Shown here in pieces: positions 24,373 to 37,039 of a DNA stretch of 64,000 bases; positions within the stretch are counted from its first letter, which is position 1; each line of letters begins with the position of its first letter. Source of the stretch: Pyrus communis (taxonomy: Eukaryota; Streptophyta; Magnoliopsida; Rosales; Rosaceae); NCBI RefSeq assembly GCF_963583255.1, contig NC_084817.1:16535989-16599988 (forward strand). The letters run 5' to 3'. The position numbers were made by a program, and so were the translations under genes. Below the pieces are notes generated by a model, which did no database searches, was not told the DNA's origin, and worked only from the letters and a program-made list of their open reading frames with translations.

Positions 24373-26168
24373 TGTTGGAAATGTGCCCTAAAACCAATCA
24401 TATGATGATACTTTATGGACATTTCACATGTTAAACTAATCTAGTTTAATGTAAAGGGCAAAGATTATTGTTTGAGCCGTCTCATATAAATGTTATATGC
24501 TTAAACGATAAGTCCAAGGAATATGTGATTGGAAGAATGCGATCTAAAGAAGTTAGATTCATGAGACCATTCTTTCGTTGACACATCCTAAACGTTCCTG
24601 ATCATAGGATTGTCAATTGGGCATTGACAGTCCGTTAAGATCAGTACGTGCTATGTCTTCTCTCAGGGAGAGTGACTAGTCTCGAGTCATTGGTGTGTGT
24701 GACATCAAGACAAGTACGTAGGTGCTCAATAGAGAATGAGTTCACTGAACACGATCAACGAAGAGTTCTCATACTCATGTCACATGAGAACTCATGGTTG
24801 GGATAATGCAAATTAGTCTTTTGACCTGAGGCATCACAGTTGTCTTGTGGTTAGGTCCTTAATCTTTGATTATGTCAAAGTCACTCCATCAGGAGGGTGT
24901 CCACGGCATCGTTGGGGTTAAGCCACTTAGCCATGGAGACAAGTGAATGCACAACAAGGGATCTCTAACCTTCAAACTGTTTGAGGGAGAATACTCTATG
25001 ATATGATTTAGAATCTCTGGCCAGAGTATGAATGAGATTTAGGAATGTGTTCCAAATCACATTCAAGGTAATCATATAAGCACAAGACTCACATTGGATA
25101 GTAGACATGAATAAACTATCAAACCAAACAATGTGGTCAAGAGTATTGTATTAGAGAAAGACCGTATTGCATTTGTAATCCTAAAACTGAATAGGTTCTC
25201 CACCTCTTCTGATTAGCTTGGGTAACCATGACATGCTGCTAGGCGTCAACCATGGTTTGTGGAAGCCCTAAAAGTGTATTATCACTAACGGGAGAATTGA
25301 AAATAAGTTTCAATTCACAATCGATTTGAAAGAGTTTGAATCGCCCACTGCCTCGCTAAAAGGAACCTAATGGATCGTACACCGTGTAAGGTAGAGATTG
25401 AAGATTCAACGGAGATGAGTAAGAATAATTAAATGGTTTAATTATTTATGGCAAGGATTAATTAATATGATTATTAATCAAACGAATAAGTTCATTAAAA
25501 GACCACGGGATAGTTTTGGACCTTAAGGCTCAATGGGCTTCGAACGTCAAGTCCATTGACTTAAGTTGTGTGACAACTTAATGAATAATGATTCACAAAG
25601 GCCCAAATAGCCCAATAAATCCCATGTTAAAGAAGGAGTGGTTTTGGACTTATTTACAAGTTTGCCACTCAAATGAATTTAGGAATAAGTATGACTTTAT
25701 AGCCAAAATTCATTAAGGGTAATTTTTGGGGGAAAGGATGAGAACATAAGCTCTCCTTTCTCTCTAAAATTTCAGCCACCTTGGAGGGATCATCTAGCAA
25801 TCAAACTCCTCCAAGGTCACTCATTTCTTCTACAATATGCCTTGGTGTGGAGACTTAGAGGTTTTCAATTTTGGGAACTTGGAGAAACCTTTTCATCCAT
25901 CCAAATCCATGGATCTAAGATGCAAGGAATGAAGGCCCTCTCTTTGGGTGATTAGCCTTTGCTTATGCAAAGAGGAATCTACAAAGGTATTGATTTCTCA
26001 ACTCACTTTGTTTTGAGTTGAGTCTTGGTTCACCTATCTACTAGGCTTTGAAGTTCATGGGTTAAGTTTTGTTTTTGAGTGCATATAAACATGATTCCGC
26101 CTTTTAATTGTTAATTGCATGTTGTTGATGTTGCTCAAATGAACTTGTTTTTCACAAATTTTCCTTCA
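24373..26168 (+). repeat. right LTR of the Copia element
   Basis: 1796 bp, same length and ends as the left LTR and followed by the ATATG duplication. Six substitutions and no indels separate the two by eye, implying recent insertion. Confidence 0.93.
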
Positions 26169-27884
26169 ATATGCACTACTAATGCATAAATAAATAGGCA
26201 AATGCAGTGCATGACATTTAAAACATATAAACATTCTATTTCATTTTCTGGGAAAAACCATAGTATATAGGTATATACAAAAAACCAAAAGCCCACTCAC
26301 TGGTATGTGGAAGGGTCGTAACCCCCTTGTCTCGAGTGACTGCGCTCGTCATCGGGATAGGTCTCACCTATATGCGAAACAACTATAAAAACGTCAATTT
26401 AAAGCACATAACCAAAACTAGGTAATAACTTCTCATACAATGCTCAAATGGGGTGTATGAATACACCAACGTGATCTACTCAACCTCACGAACATCCCCA
26501 TATTTTTTAAAAAAATTTTTGACCTCCCACCCGTCGCCCCGCGCCAGCCACGTGCCAGGCACACTGATAGCGTCAGTTAACACCGTCAGGAATATTTCGT
26601 TAAAACTAACAGATTCCATTAAAGTTAATCTAACGCCGTTAAGAATATTCCATCCAAATTGACGGAATATTCTATCTTTTTCTCCGGCACACCTCCGGTG
26701 CCGTCATCGTTGTCGGAAAACTGGAAAATTTTCAAACCTTCGTTTCTCACTCGTTTTTCAACCAAATTCCATGAAATTGGTACCAAAATGAAGCTTACAA
26801 CAATTAGAACAACATCTTACCACTTTCAAGCCTTGAAATTCACGGAATCTCATCGGAGAAACTTCCCAAAATCCGGCCAAACCTGCAACTTACGATCCCG
26901 ACGTCCAAAACCTTCCAACGAACCACCCCAAGCTAACTAAGGACCTCATCAAGCTTCCTACAAGCTTCAAATTCCCTGAAAAACAACATTTCACGTGTGC
27001 ATGAACAATAACCGTAATCGGGGTTCCATGGTTCAACGTGAAATCGAAGGATTTCCTACCTGAAATGGGTATGGTTGAACTCGTATGAACCTCATGAACA
27101 CAAAGGTATAACTTTCCACCTCGATCTACAACATTTTCACGGGTTTTGGGTCTTGTCCGTACGAAGAAGAAAAAGAGAGAGAGAGAGAGAGACACGGGAC
27201 AAGGAAGGCATACGGGAAGAAGATAGAGATAAGAAGGTGTGTGTGAGTGGTCCAAATGCAGCCAACCAAATCTCCAAAACAACCACACAAATGACAAATA
27301 TACACTAGGGGCAAAAACGTCATTTCACACCTACGGTACAAATAATCCGGGATGGGCTGTCATAGTCACAATCCATATGGCAAGTATGTAGGTAGCTCTA
27401 TAACCCGCCACAAATGGTCAGCTCATAGAAAAAAGCTCGGGTTCGAAAGTGTGATTCGAGTTAGACCCTCTATAAGGGTCGGTTTGAATGATCTAAGATG
27501 AATTCAATATATTTGTATCACATTCATTTTTTCCGATCTACTGTGAATGACCTAAGATGTAACTGATTGATCCAATCAAAGATGATTGATACAATTTCCC
27601 AAAGAAAGGTAATCATATTTATGAGAGGTTTTTTTTTTTTTTTCTTTCCAATAACATTATTCTAACATTTAAAAATAATATGATCAAATAAAGAAATCAT
27701 AGCATTGCGGGGAAGATGGACATTGAGGAATGCTCGGTGTGATAATGGATAATCAATGCATGAACCAGACATGCCTCTCATATCCTATCCATTTTTTTAA
27801 ACACAAAATCTTCTGGAAAATCACTGAACGCTTCAAAGTTTTATATACACATATTTGTAGAGGTAGTTGTGCCAATGCTGGAAT

Positions 27885-28105
27885 ACGATCTTATCCGGAT
27901 TCTCCTTATAAGGATTCTAGAGATCTGTTCATTCTATTTATTCATCAGTTTATTATGCGGTTAAAAATTATTTTGAATTTTTTATTTATAATTGAATACA
28001 AACAGTACCTGACGAAAGCTGACCATATTATGTACGATGTACAATAAACGTTTAAGATGAATTGATTCCTAAAACTCTCACAAGGAAGATCCGGAGAGGA
28101 TCCTC
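27885..28105. mobile_element. MITE copy (GGATCCTC family)
   Basis: The left side has 'atccggattctcctta' and the right side has 'ctctcacaaggaagatccggagaggatcc'. Between them lie words shared with 29067-29272, including a 'tttaattgaatac' versus 'tttaattttaaat' block and 'gtacgatgtac'. Ends are imperfect and limits approximate. Confidence 0.45.
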
Positions 28106-28855
28106 ATCCGCCAATGCCAGAAACATTAGTACTACTCCATGCTTAGAGGGACCCTCTCCTTTCTAACTAATTTCTTGTACTTTTCTCCAATTCTTTCTCC
28201 CTTCCTTTATAACCTTTTCAATTAATCTAGCATTTCAAAGCCAATTATTGTAGAAGGACATGTCAAATATGATGTTATACTGTTGATCTGAGCATATATA
28301 AAGCTTTGTTAAAACACAATTTAAGATTATTGACCTGTGTCTTATTAGATTTAAAATATTAGATTTTATGGTAATAGAGATTAACAGTTAATATAATAGA
28401 GATTAACAATGGATCCACATGCATCTTTACTAGAACTTTTAAGATCAACAAGTGAGCTAGAGAAAAGATTACAGAAAAAAATTCAAGATTAATTTTGATA
28501 TCTTCACTAAATTAAAATGCTTATTTTTTGACAAAACGATATTCTAATCTATTCTAAACAACAGAAATTGAAATTTGAATCGAACTTGAAGGCCAAAAAA
28601 AAAACAAAGCGCATTGTTAAGTATCAACTTTAACCAACTTATTTACGTACAAATTTACCCATTGTTACTCAGTTCTAATTACTGCTTGTGTCTTGAACAA
28701 AAACATTTTTATTGGGATTCATCCATAGAAAATTTGACTGGAAACTACTAGTCTAGATTTTAGTGGTTCAAATGAAGGAAGAACGAAAACCTAGAGAGAT
28801 ATGCATATAATATTTCAATCTCTTCCAACACAAGGAAACGAGAAATTAGCAAATT

Positions 28856-28992
28856 TAATATCCATGTGGGCCAAATTACTAATATTAATATTGTAATGGT
28901 AGGGACATAACACACTCCAAGACATATAAACAACAAATTAATGATAATTAATATCCATGCGGACCAAATTGCTAATATTAATATTGTTTGGT
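28856..28992. repeat. direct repeat of about 43 bp, two copies
   Basis: TTAATATCCATGTGGGCC at about 28855 recurs as TTAATATCCATGCGGACC at about 28947. In both copies it is followed by 'aaatt.ctaatattaatattgt'. The copies are about 92 bp apart with a few substitutions. Confidence 0.7.
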
Positions 28993-29066
28993 CAGGGCTG
29001 ATGAAGTCCATCCCTATCCCTATCCTCCCGGATCTCCTTTCATTTTCTTAACGAAAACCCAACATG

Positions 29067-29272
29067 ATCCTCTTCGGATCCTTTTGATGGGGATTTTGAG
29101 GGTCTGTGAATTGTGTCTTTTTATCGTATATCGTACAGTCAATATTTGTTAGGTACTGTTTGCGTTTAATTTTAAATAAAAATATTTAAAATGATTTATG
29201 ACTGCACGATGTCCGATGAACGGACACAATTCAAGAATTCCTAGGATACTCACAAAGAGGATCCGGATTCAA
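29067..29272. mobile_element. MITE (GGATCCTC family)
   Basis: The left end is GATCCTCTTCGGATCC. The right end reads CACAAAGAGGATCCGGATTC, whose complement begins GAATCCGGATCCTCTTTGTG. The core has 'tatcgtacagtcaatatttgttaggtac', 'aattttaaataaaaatattt' and 'gatgaacggacacaat'. Relatives lie near 13447 and 27885. Non-coding and multi-copy. Confidence 0.55.
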
Positions 29273-31787
29273 CCAAAACAACCTAAAAAGATCGGTCAAA
29301 GATTATAAAATTTTAAAACCCTAAGGGTTTGTTTGGTAGACTGGATGAGATGATTGAATTGGCAATGACTTGTAAGATATGACTTGTAACTCATGTACAA
29401 GGATATGTTAGATAACTCATTTTATTGTGAATTCATGACTCATCATATCCAGTCATGCTCATCTCACATTTTGACATATAAATAACAAACTAAACTGAAG
29501 TTCATTTTAGTTGATCACAATCTATCCAATCTAGCCCACCAATTGGCGACCTAAAAATGTTACCAAACACAACCAGTGCTTTTTTGCTTGTTGGACTCTC
29601 TTTTTCGACGTGCATGTGAGAGTTGTTAGCAAAATTAACCTAGAAAGATATTTGAATCTGGGGAGGGGTATTATTACCCTTGTGACCTAAGAGAACGAAA
29701 GTACATAAAAAAGGAATCTTACATACTATACATTTTAAACAGTCCCGTTCACCTGATCCTTATGATTCAAAAAAAAGGGTAATCACTTACTAGTGTTTGA
29801 AATTTTTTCGATAGTTTCGATATTTTCATAGATATACATGAAAAATTAAAAAAAGATATAAAAATGAGGGTGAAGTATAAACTTCACCTCATATCAAATA
29901 AACTCTTAAATTTAGGCTAAAATTAACAGATTTCGTCGATATTTCCAACATATTAATTAAATATAAAAAAAACTTTTATATTTCATCCAAACCAATGTTT
30001 GACATTCTCTAAAGTTTCATTTTAATTTTTTATCATTCCAACCAATATCGACATCGATATTCGATATTCGATATTCGATATATCCATCAATATTTATACA
30101 AATTTGTATGTCAATATTTATACGGATGCCGATATTTTGAACACTTTACTACTTTATCTTAATCTAACAAAGGAGAAAAGAAAGTGTACTATCATCTTTT
30201 GTTATTTGACATTTCCATCTACCATTTAATTAATATTAAAGGACAGGTAATTACAATTTTCTTATCTCATACATTCTAAAAGAAGAAAAGATGAAATGAA
30301 TAAAAAGAAAAAGAAAGTTGGGTACATCTTATATTTTTGAATTGGGATGCAACAGAGATTGGGGATCCAGCAAGCATGAAAGTTGAAAGATATTAGCGGA
30401 AAGACAAGAAGCCTCCTCCCCCACCCACCACCCCCACATGATGCCCTAATTTTGTATAAATAATAGCCAGTCCCCACTAAACATTATCCCACCGGACGAG
30501 GACTGCACATGGCTGCTTGGTCACGCCAAATTCAAAACCTCACTTGTCACATGTTGTTCGAGAGCTATTGCTCTAAATTATGTTTTACCTGCGATTTAAA
30601 ATGACTTGTTTGAAGTAATTAACAAAGTAATTTCGTTTTATCGGTAGCGACAACTTTAATGCTCTATTAAACCATTGCTAGATCGGGGGAGGAATTTTTT
30701 TTCATTTAAAAAGCTTTAAGATGAGAGACTTTCATATGGGTGTGTTGAGTAATAGTCACTTTTGGGCACATGTGGATGGGAGTGTTGTGGTGGAATAGTG
30801 GCATTATGCATAGTGGAATACTCCCATACTTCTCACGTTACTACTCATCTTTGACAGTTTCTGTCATGGGCATATGCCCATGAATTGGTCGGAAGGTCCT
30901 TGTACGGAGAAAGGTTGAGCAAGGACAAAACTTGTCTATAATTTGAAAAAAACAATGTATATATATGCATATGGGGAAGTTTCTTACCCAATTGTTTTCC
31001 GCCATTGGACTGTCAAGTAGATTGCTTTGTGAATTTCTTGTTTCGAGATTAGACTGTTAATCTGAATTGTTAAAAGTTACGATAAATATGCCAAATGATT
31101 CGGCACAATAATTGGTATGTTGAACTAGGTTTTTAAATAGTTGGATGAGAAGTGAAAACTACTTTTTGGGGGTCCAATAACGAACCTTAGTTTCGGCATT
31201 CACCTTCCAATTTATGTTTTCCTTTACTAACCGAGGAGAATAAGTATTGCTAGATCAAGAGCTATTTGTATTTGCCAATTTATGTCCACTCAATAAAAAT
31301 TTCAGAGACGAATAATTTCTCTAGCCCCGAAATACATCGTCGCGGGGTAGGGCAGTGAGCTAGTACACTAGACATTCCCATTCTTGTAAAGTACCCCAAA
31401 ATTTAAGATATGGTTTTGTGGTACCAATCGGTACGCTTTTATAAGGCCCTGGCATTGACGATAAGCCGATGAGGATGATGATGATGATGCTACAGAATAA
31501 GAGACAAACTGGGATCGAACACTTGGTCTCATGATTGCAACAACACAATAATGTAACTTGATGCGGAAGAAAAATGCATCACAAAGGGCAAAGGTGCAAA
31601 AACTTGTCTGAAATCTCTTCTTCCATTTGATATACATGGTGTATGTACAAGTTACAGTGTGATGATCCAAGCCCTCTAACACAGGCTCTCTCTCAACCTC
31701 CGATGAGCGTTTGCTCGCCGGGTTGACATTTTCGAAAGCACACTTCAAATTAGTGAAAAATTTACACTACTGAAAGAAAAATGTCTT

Positions 31788-33604
31788 TTAGACATTCGTA
31801 TCACAAAATTTTCCGTCCATTCCGTTTTGAACGGCTTTAACAGCAGCAACTCTGGCGGCAGTGGCAGCTCTGTTTGCGGCCATGACTGCCTTGTTCACTT
31901 GTTCATCCACCCGCTGGAGGTTGACAGCATTCTCCGCAGCTTTCCCAGCAGCCTGCAAAATTCCATTAAAAGATAAAGAATGAGCAATGAATGAATTAAG
32001 TATGTGTTAACCATGGAACTGTGATGTGTTCTAAGTACCAGTTTGAATGAGACAATAAAAATACCTGAACAGCTCGAACAAGTGCATCGGTAAGCGGCAG
32101 AAGAGGGTGCTTAAGGGTGCCACCGTCCCACAAACCGCATCTTGCATTGCCATTTCGGAAAGTGTAAACGCCATAGCCTAGATTACGACCTTCGTGCCAT
32201 GACCCCTCGTAACAATGACCGTTGGCAAAGTGGTAGATGCCGAATCCATGCATTTTGTCTCCGAAGTATTCTCCGGCGTATCTATCTCCATTTCTGCAAA
32301 CAGAACCGAATTCATCAATTAAATTGCATTGCAGCAAGAAACTTCAATTTGCTCAAGGGAGTTCAAATACGAATTTGCTCATAAATGCACAATTAAGAAG
32401 ACAAATCTCAAAAAGTTGGTTAACAAAATGAAATTCTTGACCATAAAATGTAAGAACGAAACAGAGACTTGTTCAGATGTATTAAATGGATACCCACAAA
32501 CAACCAACCACACAACAACCAGATTTCACTGTTTCATCCACCATGAACAGTTCAAATAAAGTAAAAAAGAAAATAACCTAAAATTGGTAACCCAAAACCC
32601 AACTCAAATAAAAAATACGAAATCAAAATCAATGGCGAAACCCCGAAAATCTTCGAAATCAGGAACCGAAGAACTGACCTGAAATGGTAGCAACCGAGGC
32701 CGTGCTTGGCGCCATACTTGAATTCACCAACATAGCAGCTGCCATCGGAGCAAGTCTGCACTCCGACGCCGTGGCTCTGCCCATTGCACCACTCCCCTGC
32801 ATACGAATCCCCCGCCGAGAATCTATAAACCCCATAACCATGCCTCAATCCTTGCCTGTATTGCCCCTTGTATCTGCTCCCTCTCGCCCAGCCCTCAATC
32901 CCGTAGCCGTCGTATCGGCCGTCGATCCAATCCCCCTCGTATCTGCCGTTGACGAAGTAATTATAGACCCCACTGCCATTGCACTGCCCATTGTGAAATT
33001 CACCCTCGTAGAAATCCCCATTGCTGTAGAATTCGACCCCTTCCCTTAAGATCTCCTTCTCCATCCGGGTCTTGTTCGGGTTCGAGTCCGACCCGATGAA
33101 CCACTGGACCGGCTTCGTGCTGCTGTTGGTCTTATAGAACCGGTGGAAGCGGCACCGCTTCGCATTCTCGTCCCAGGAGTGCTTGAGGACGGAGACGCTG
33201 TGGTTGATCAGACCCTTGTTCTTGTTCGCTAAGAAAAGCGTGACCGCGACGAAGGTCAGAGCCAGAAGGAGGTTTTCGGAGGTGGGTATTTCTTCGCGGC
33301 GGAGGTAGAAGAAGAAGAAGAAGCCGGAGAAGCTGAAGAGGATGAAGAGTGTGATGGAGGCCATCGGTAGGTGCTGGTGGCTGATCCGGGTCGACCCGGA
33401 TTTCTGGTGGGTCAGCCCGGGATTGTAATTCTTGGGCCTCAGCTCTTCTTCATCGTGGTGGTGGTGGTTGTTTTCGTTGGCGGCGGCGACGTCCTCCTCC
33501 GTGACGGAGTTGAGGCTGTGAATGGAGGATCGAATCGTCGGCGACGACCGCAGCAGCGACGACTGGGTCCTCGTGAGGTTCGCCTGGCCTTTCTGACCGT
33601 CCAT
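31788..33604 (-). CDS. membrane-anchored MORN-repeat protein
   Basis: Three exons: 33604-32679, 32293-32065 and 31952-31788, with GT/AG introns and matching phases, giving 439 residues. Histidine-rich low-complexity segment at about 47-50; two hydrophobic segments at about 81-101 (FILFSFSGFFFFFYL) and 110-126 suggest a membrane hairpin. From about 199 to 375 lie seven MORN repeats (YEGEFHNG, YEGDWIDG, YKGQYRQG, YAGEWCNG, YVGEFKYG, YAGEYFGD, YEGSWHEG) and a partial eighth; exon 2 starts at the sixth. An alanine-rich helical tail ends in exon 3. MORN repeats bind membranes, lipids or proteins. Plant relatives were labelled 'SET7/9 family' from the repeats alone; there is no SET domain, so methyltransferase activity should not be assumed. 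Closest Arabidopsis relatives from memory: At1g77660, At1g21920, At4g17080. The start is the first ATG (MDGQKGQAN). Confidence 0.92.
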
Positions 33605-33820
33605 TTAGAAAACCGACTGATAGACTGGTTCAACACCAACCGTCAGATTCTTATAACTAACGTGGCTGGTATTATCGAGCACACCGGCGGCATCTCGCGC
33701 GCAAAACACTCACGGCGCACATTAACTTACCGCTGGACCCACCGCCAGCGCAATTTAGAACCAACTGAAAAACAACCAACTCTTCTGAAGATTCAAAACC
33801 GAGAAGAGGAAGGGGGGGGG

Positions 33821-33859
<39 letters not shown>

Positions 33860-33960
33860 TGTGTGTGTGTGTGTGAGTCTGGAGTTTTTGTCTGGAGAAC
33901 TGGACCGGCTTCCAGCCTTTTGATTTTATTGATGCTGCATTGGGGAGAGAGAGGGAGTGA
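33605..33960. promoter_or_regulatory. 5' region of MORN gene with (GA)n/(GT)n tract
   Basis: Directly upstream of the MORN start on the minus strand. It holds a run of G, then (GA)n at about 33824-33857 directly joined to (GT)n at about 33858-33873. CT-rich tracts just upstream of plant start codons are common in leaders and core promoters, so this probably lies in the 5' UTR or promoter (inference). Likely length-polymorphic. Confidence 0.45.
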
Positions 33961-35323
33961 TATTTAATATGAACCGTCAGATTCTCATCAGACGGTCGAG
34001 GTCGACGATAAGGTATGGGCCGTTGGATTAGACTGGTTATGGGATAGTCCCGATCTTGACGGGATAGATGTGGTCGTCGGATCTTAGATTCGGCTTCGGC
34101 TCCTTTTCATTATACTGTGCAGGCCGGCACGTGCCATCTCCACGTCACCGTCCTTCCGAGCTGTGTTCACCTGTTACGCAATTTCTCATCAAAATATTGT
34201 GTTAGAAAATTTAAGTTAAATAAAAAAATAAGTCAGTTATGATAAATTGATATTGAATTGTTGAGAATTAAATTTAAAATGTCTTATTAACAAGTAAAAA
34301 AATTAAAATTAGACGTGTACAAACTATAAAGTGACCTTTCGATATTTTTAATTAACTTAATTGATTGATTGATATTAATTCTTGGAGATGCAAATTACTG
34401 GTTCAAGTGTACAAAGTAAAAGTTACTTGGGGTATCACGTTGCATAGAAAAGAAAGTAAATAAATGGTGAGATCTGCCACAACTCACCGGGAAAAATAGT
34501 AAAATATTTATATGTAAGCATGCAAATATGCAAGAACTGGACCTGGTTTTTGCAAATTTAGCAGCTGCTGCTTACATCCAAATCTAGTTGGATACGTGTC
34601 TAAATTTTGATTTTTTTAATAAAAATTTGGACATGTGTTCAGTCGGAATTGGGTGTAACCAGAAAAGTTAAATCCAATATGCAATGCAAGTGGGGACCAC
34701 CCTCCTATATTTTTTTGGAAAATTTCCCAAAACCATGTCTAATAATTTGTCAAATTTTCATGCATTATGATGCTTCGTATTATAATTTGTATACTTAACA
34801 GGCTTCTGCATGTAAGAATTGAGCACCATTTTGCACCTACCATATGCCAAAAGCAACACCAATAATATTACACATTAATGTGAAATTTGCTAGCTACTTT
34901 TCAAACCTTCGTTTTCACTTTATTTTTTTAAGATGGTACGCAGTATTGACAAACAAATGTTGACAAAGAACAGAAACACGTACAACTAGTGACTCATACA
35001 TTTGAATATTTGGAATTCGAATTTTTACGCATGCGAGCAATTAAATTTACCTGACATGGGTGATTCCGGAGTAATTGTACGTGTTCAACGATCATTTTAA
35101 GACGTGTTCTCGATGAAGCCTTTCTTTCTTGAAAAAGTATAAAAACAAAAACTTTTTTTTTGATTTCGTACCTTTTCTCTTACCATTCTTTATATAGAGA
35201 GAAATAACAATAGGATACTAATTAAGAGCTACAACCTGTAAAACAACCAAGACATTACAAATCAAAGTTAATTAGAGATTTCACAGAGATGTTTACATTT
35301 CAAATCCGTGGCTAAGCCGCGGA

Positions 35324-35411
35324 GTGTCCCTTATGGCAGATAAGTGCGAGGCAAGACACTTATCTGCCCTACCAATTTCCGAAGTGTCCCTTATGGAAAT
35401 GGCAGATAAGT
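35324..35411. repeat. modular hairpin and direct repeats
   Basis: GGCAGATAAGTG (35335-35346) and CACTTATCTGCC (35357-35368) form a perfect 12-bp inverted repeat around a 10-nt spacer. The flanking word AGTGTCCCTTATGG occurs twice, 60 bp apart (about 35323 and 35383), and GGCAGATAAGT occurs again at 35401-35411. No coding frame. It resembles a decayed foldback/MITE or a small structured transcript; I do not recognise a known microRNA. Confidence 0.6.
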
Positions 35412-37039
35412 ATACCTCGCATCAATCAACAAATAAACCATAAATCACAATCATGCATAAGGGTTAAGGATGGGAACCAATCCAATAAAGAAATAAAATT
35501 AAAATAAAGTCCAAATGATCCAATTGAAAAAAGAGAGACATAAAATTTTCCTCTAAAATCGTATGTTTACTATGTCGTATTCTCGCATTACGTTAAACTT
35601 ACTGTACGATGAATTTTGGTCATATGCATAACCGACGTAACGAACTAGACAAACACAAAAATAAGTTGTCACATATTGCATAGATATATAGAAAAATAAA
35701 AACATGGCTTTAAAAATTTGACCTAAATTCTATGTTCAAGCACAATTTCAAATTTTATAGCTGCATGCACGGCCGAACCTTTGCTTGTTCTTTCTCCTAC
35801 CAAGTGACAAAGTAATAAATTATAGCTTTGTTGACCAAATGAAATAGAAAATATCGTTATTTTACGAAACCAAACGTCATCCTTTGGTAAATTTGCTTTT
35901 CCTTAGTCCATGTATAATCATGTAAGTAGATCTTCGTTTTCAAAATTTGTGGGCTACCTGCACTATACCTGCACTACAAACAACACCCAAAAGTTAACAT
36001 CGAAAAATCTCATATAAGTTGATAGCGCTTTACCGGGATAGCAAAAAATAATTGTGTCTATCTATAACAGTGCAAGTTGAATTTTCAGTGATTATCTTTC
36101 TCTCAAACAACTAATTATTTAAATCATTAACGATATTGTTTGTCAAAAAAAAAAAAAAAAAAATCTCATGTAATCAACTATAAATGTCACTGTAGCTGGC
36201 GCCATGCTAATTACATGGTTTTGATGTAATCTCGCATAAATAATATAATTATGTGAGACATATTGTCAAATCACTTCACTTGTATATATTTTTGGACAAT
36301 TAATGAATTTAATAAATACTTTGTAACTTAAAAACGATAATGTGTCTTTTTTTTTTTTTTTGGAACAAAAAAAAAGGGATAATGTTAAGTGTTCTTGTTT
36401 ACCTGCATTAATTATACACACGTCCGTTTATTTTTATGGATCTTTCACACACATGTATGTTGGTTCATCCGTTTCACTAGCATCAGTAGGCAACTTGTAT
36501 CAAAATGACCATGAAATTTTAATTTTCTTATTTTACACTACAATTATAACGTATTAAAACTGTATCAATTTATGTCTTTGGTAAGATTGATTGTTGATCA
36601 GTTCATACAATTGATGACATGTTGAGCGTCGATTTTGATGATTTTTTACAGCTACACTCCTTGATCCTATATGAATACAATGAACTAATTTGATCGTCAA
36701 TTTAAAATATTTACAGAAGTGGATACTACAAAATCTTATGTCAACTCATGATGATCGTTGAAAATTGAGGATTTTGTAAAAGGAATAACATGCAAGCTTT
36801 GAGTTTTATTGGCAAGGTTTAAACTTTTGAGAAAAGCTTCACAACCTTGAAAATAAAACTATTTCATTTTGCATATCCTTGCATATTTAACATTTTGTAA
36901 TAAACTAGTAGTGTATGGATGATTGTTTATTAGACTCTTATTTTCGAGTGTATATGTAGTACTTAAACGACAAATGTGTTTTAATGGTTTGAAGTAATAT
37001 TTATGTGGCAATGTGTGGTATGTGCGAATTTAAGAAAGA

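Larger units (their letters stand above)
17181..26168 (+). mobile_element. full-length Copia-type LTR retrotransposon with decayed interior
   Basis: Both LTRs are 1796 bp (17181-18976 and 24373-26168), begin TGTTGGAAATGTGCCC and end TTTTCCTTCA, and are flanked by perfect ATATG duplications (17176-17180 and 26169-26173). The primer-binding site TGGTATCAAGAGC follows the left LTR with a 2-nt gap (18979), and the polypurine tract AAGTGGGAGAT precedes the right LTR. By eye the LTRs differ at six positions (about 0.3%). The 5.4-kb interior has no long open frame, but gives Copia-like traces in the order gag, integrase, RT, RNase H, which is the Copia order. Its first 2 kb or more show no coding trace. 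The element is inserted inside the solo LTR of 16228-27364. Confidence 0.93.
16228..27364 (-). mobile_element. large solo LTR (minus strand) split by a Copia insertion
   Basis: On the minus strand the element opens TATGACAGCCCATCCCGG (27364) and closes GGTCGGGATGTGTCA (16228). Both sides carry the 5-bp repeat GTCAC (16223-16227 and 27365-27369). Removing the nested element (17181-26168 plus its duplication) leaves about 2.14 kb with no polyprotein, so it reads as a solo LTR. A relative lies at 48916-53558 on the plus strand: both have the CCC..TCCC start, the GGGTCGGG(A/G)TGTGTCA end, and internal words such as 'tcgtacag', 'ccgactcgt' and 'gtgat.gtagcac'. Probably a Ty3/Gypsy-type family, by inference. 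Confidence 0.7.
27365..31787. other. AT-rich spacer, no gene seen
   Basis: No supported gene. Contents: MITE relatives near 27885-28105 and 29067-29272, a direct repeat near 28856-28992, and short poly-A/T runs. The segment just before 31788 should contain the 3' UTR of the MORN gene, and a GAT-rich run lies near 31470-31490. Confidence 0.5.

Noticed and set aside
31368..31748. 126-codon minus-strand frame 3' of the MORN gene, with a B-box-like GTTCGATCCC near 31512
   Set aside because: It is non-conserved text containing a GAT-repeat Ser run. The box lacks a properly spaced partner, so neither a gene nor a SINE is supported.
32684..33049. 121-codon plus-strand frame opposite the MORN repeats
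   Set aside because: A shadow of the periodic MORN coding sequence; no family resemblance.
31788..33604. Histone H3K4 methyltransferase (SET7/9) function for the MORN protein
   Set aside because: Only MORN repeats and membrane segments are visible; no SET domain, so the old label is not supported.
33371..33967. 198-codon open frame on the plus strand
   Set aside because: It is antisense to the first exon and leader of the MORN gene and reads low-complexity Val/Arg runs and the (GA)n tract.
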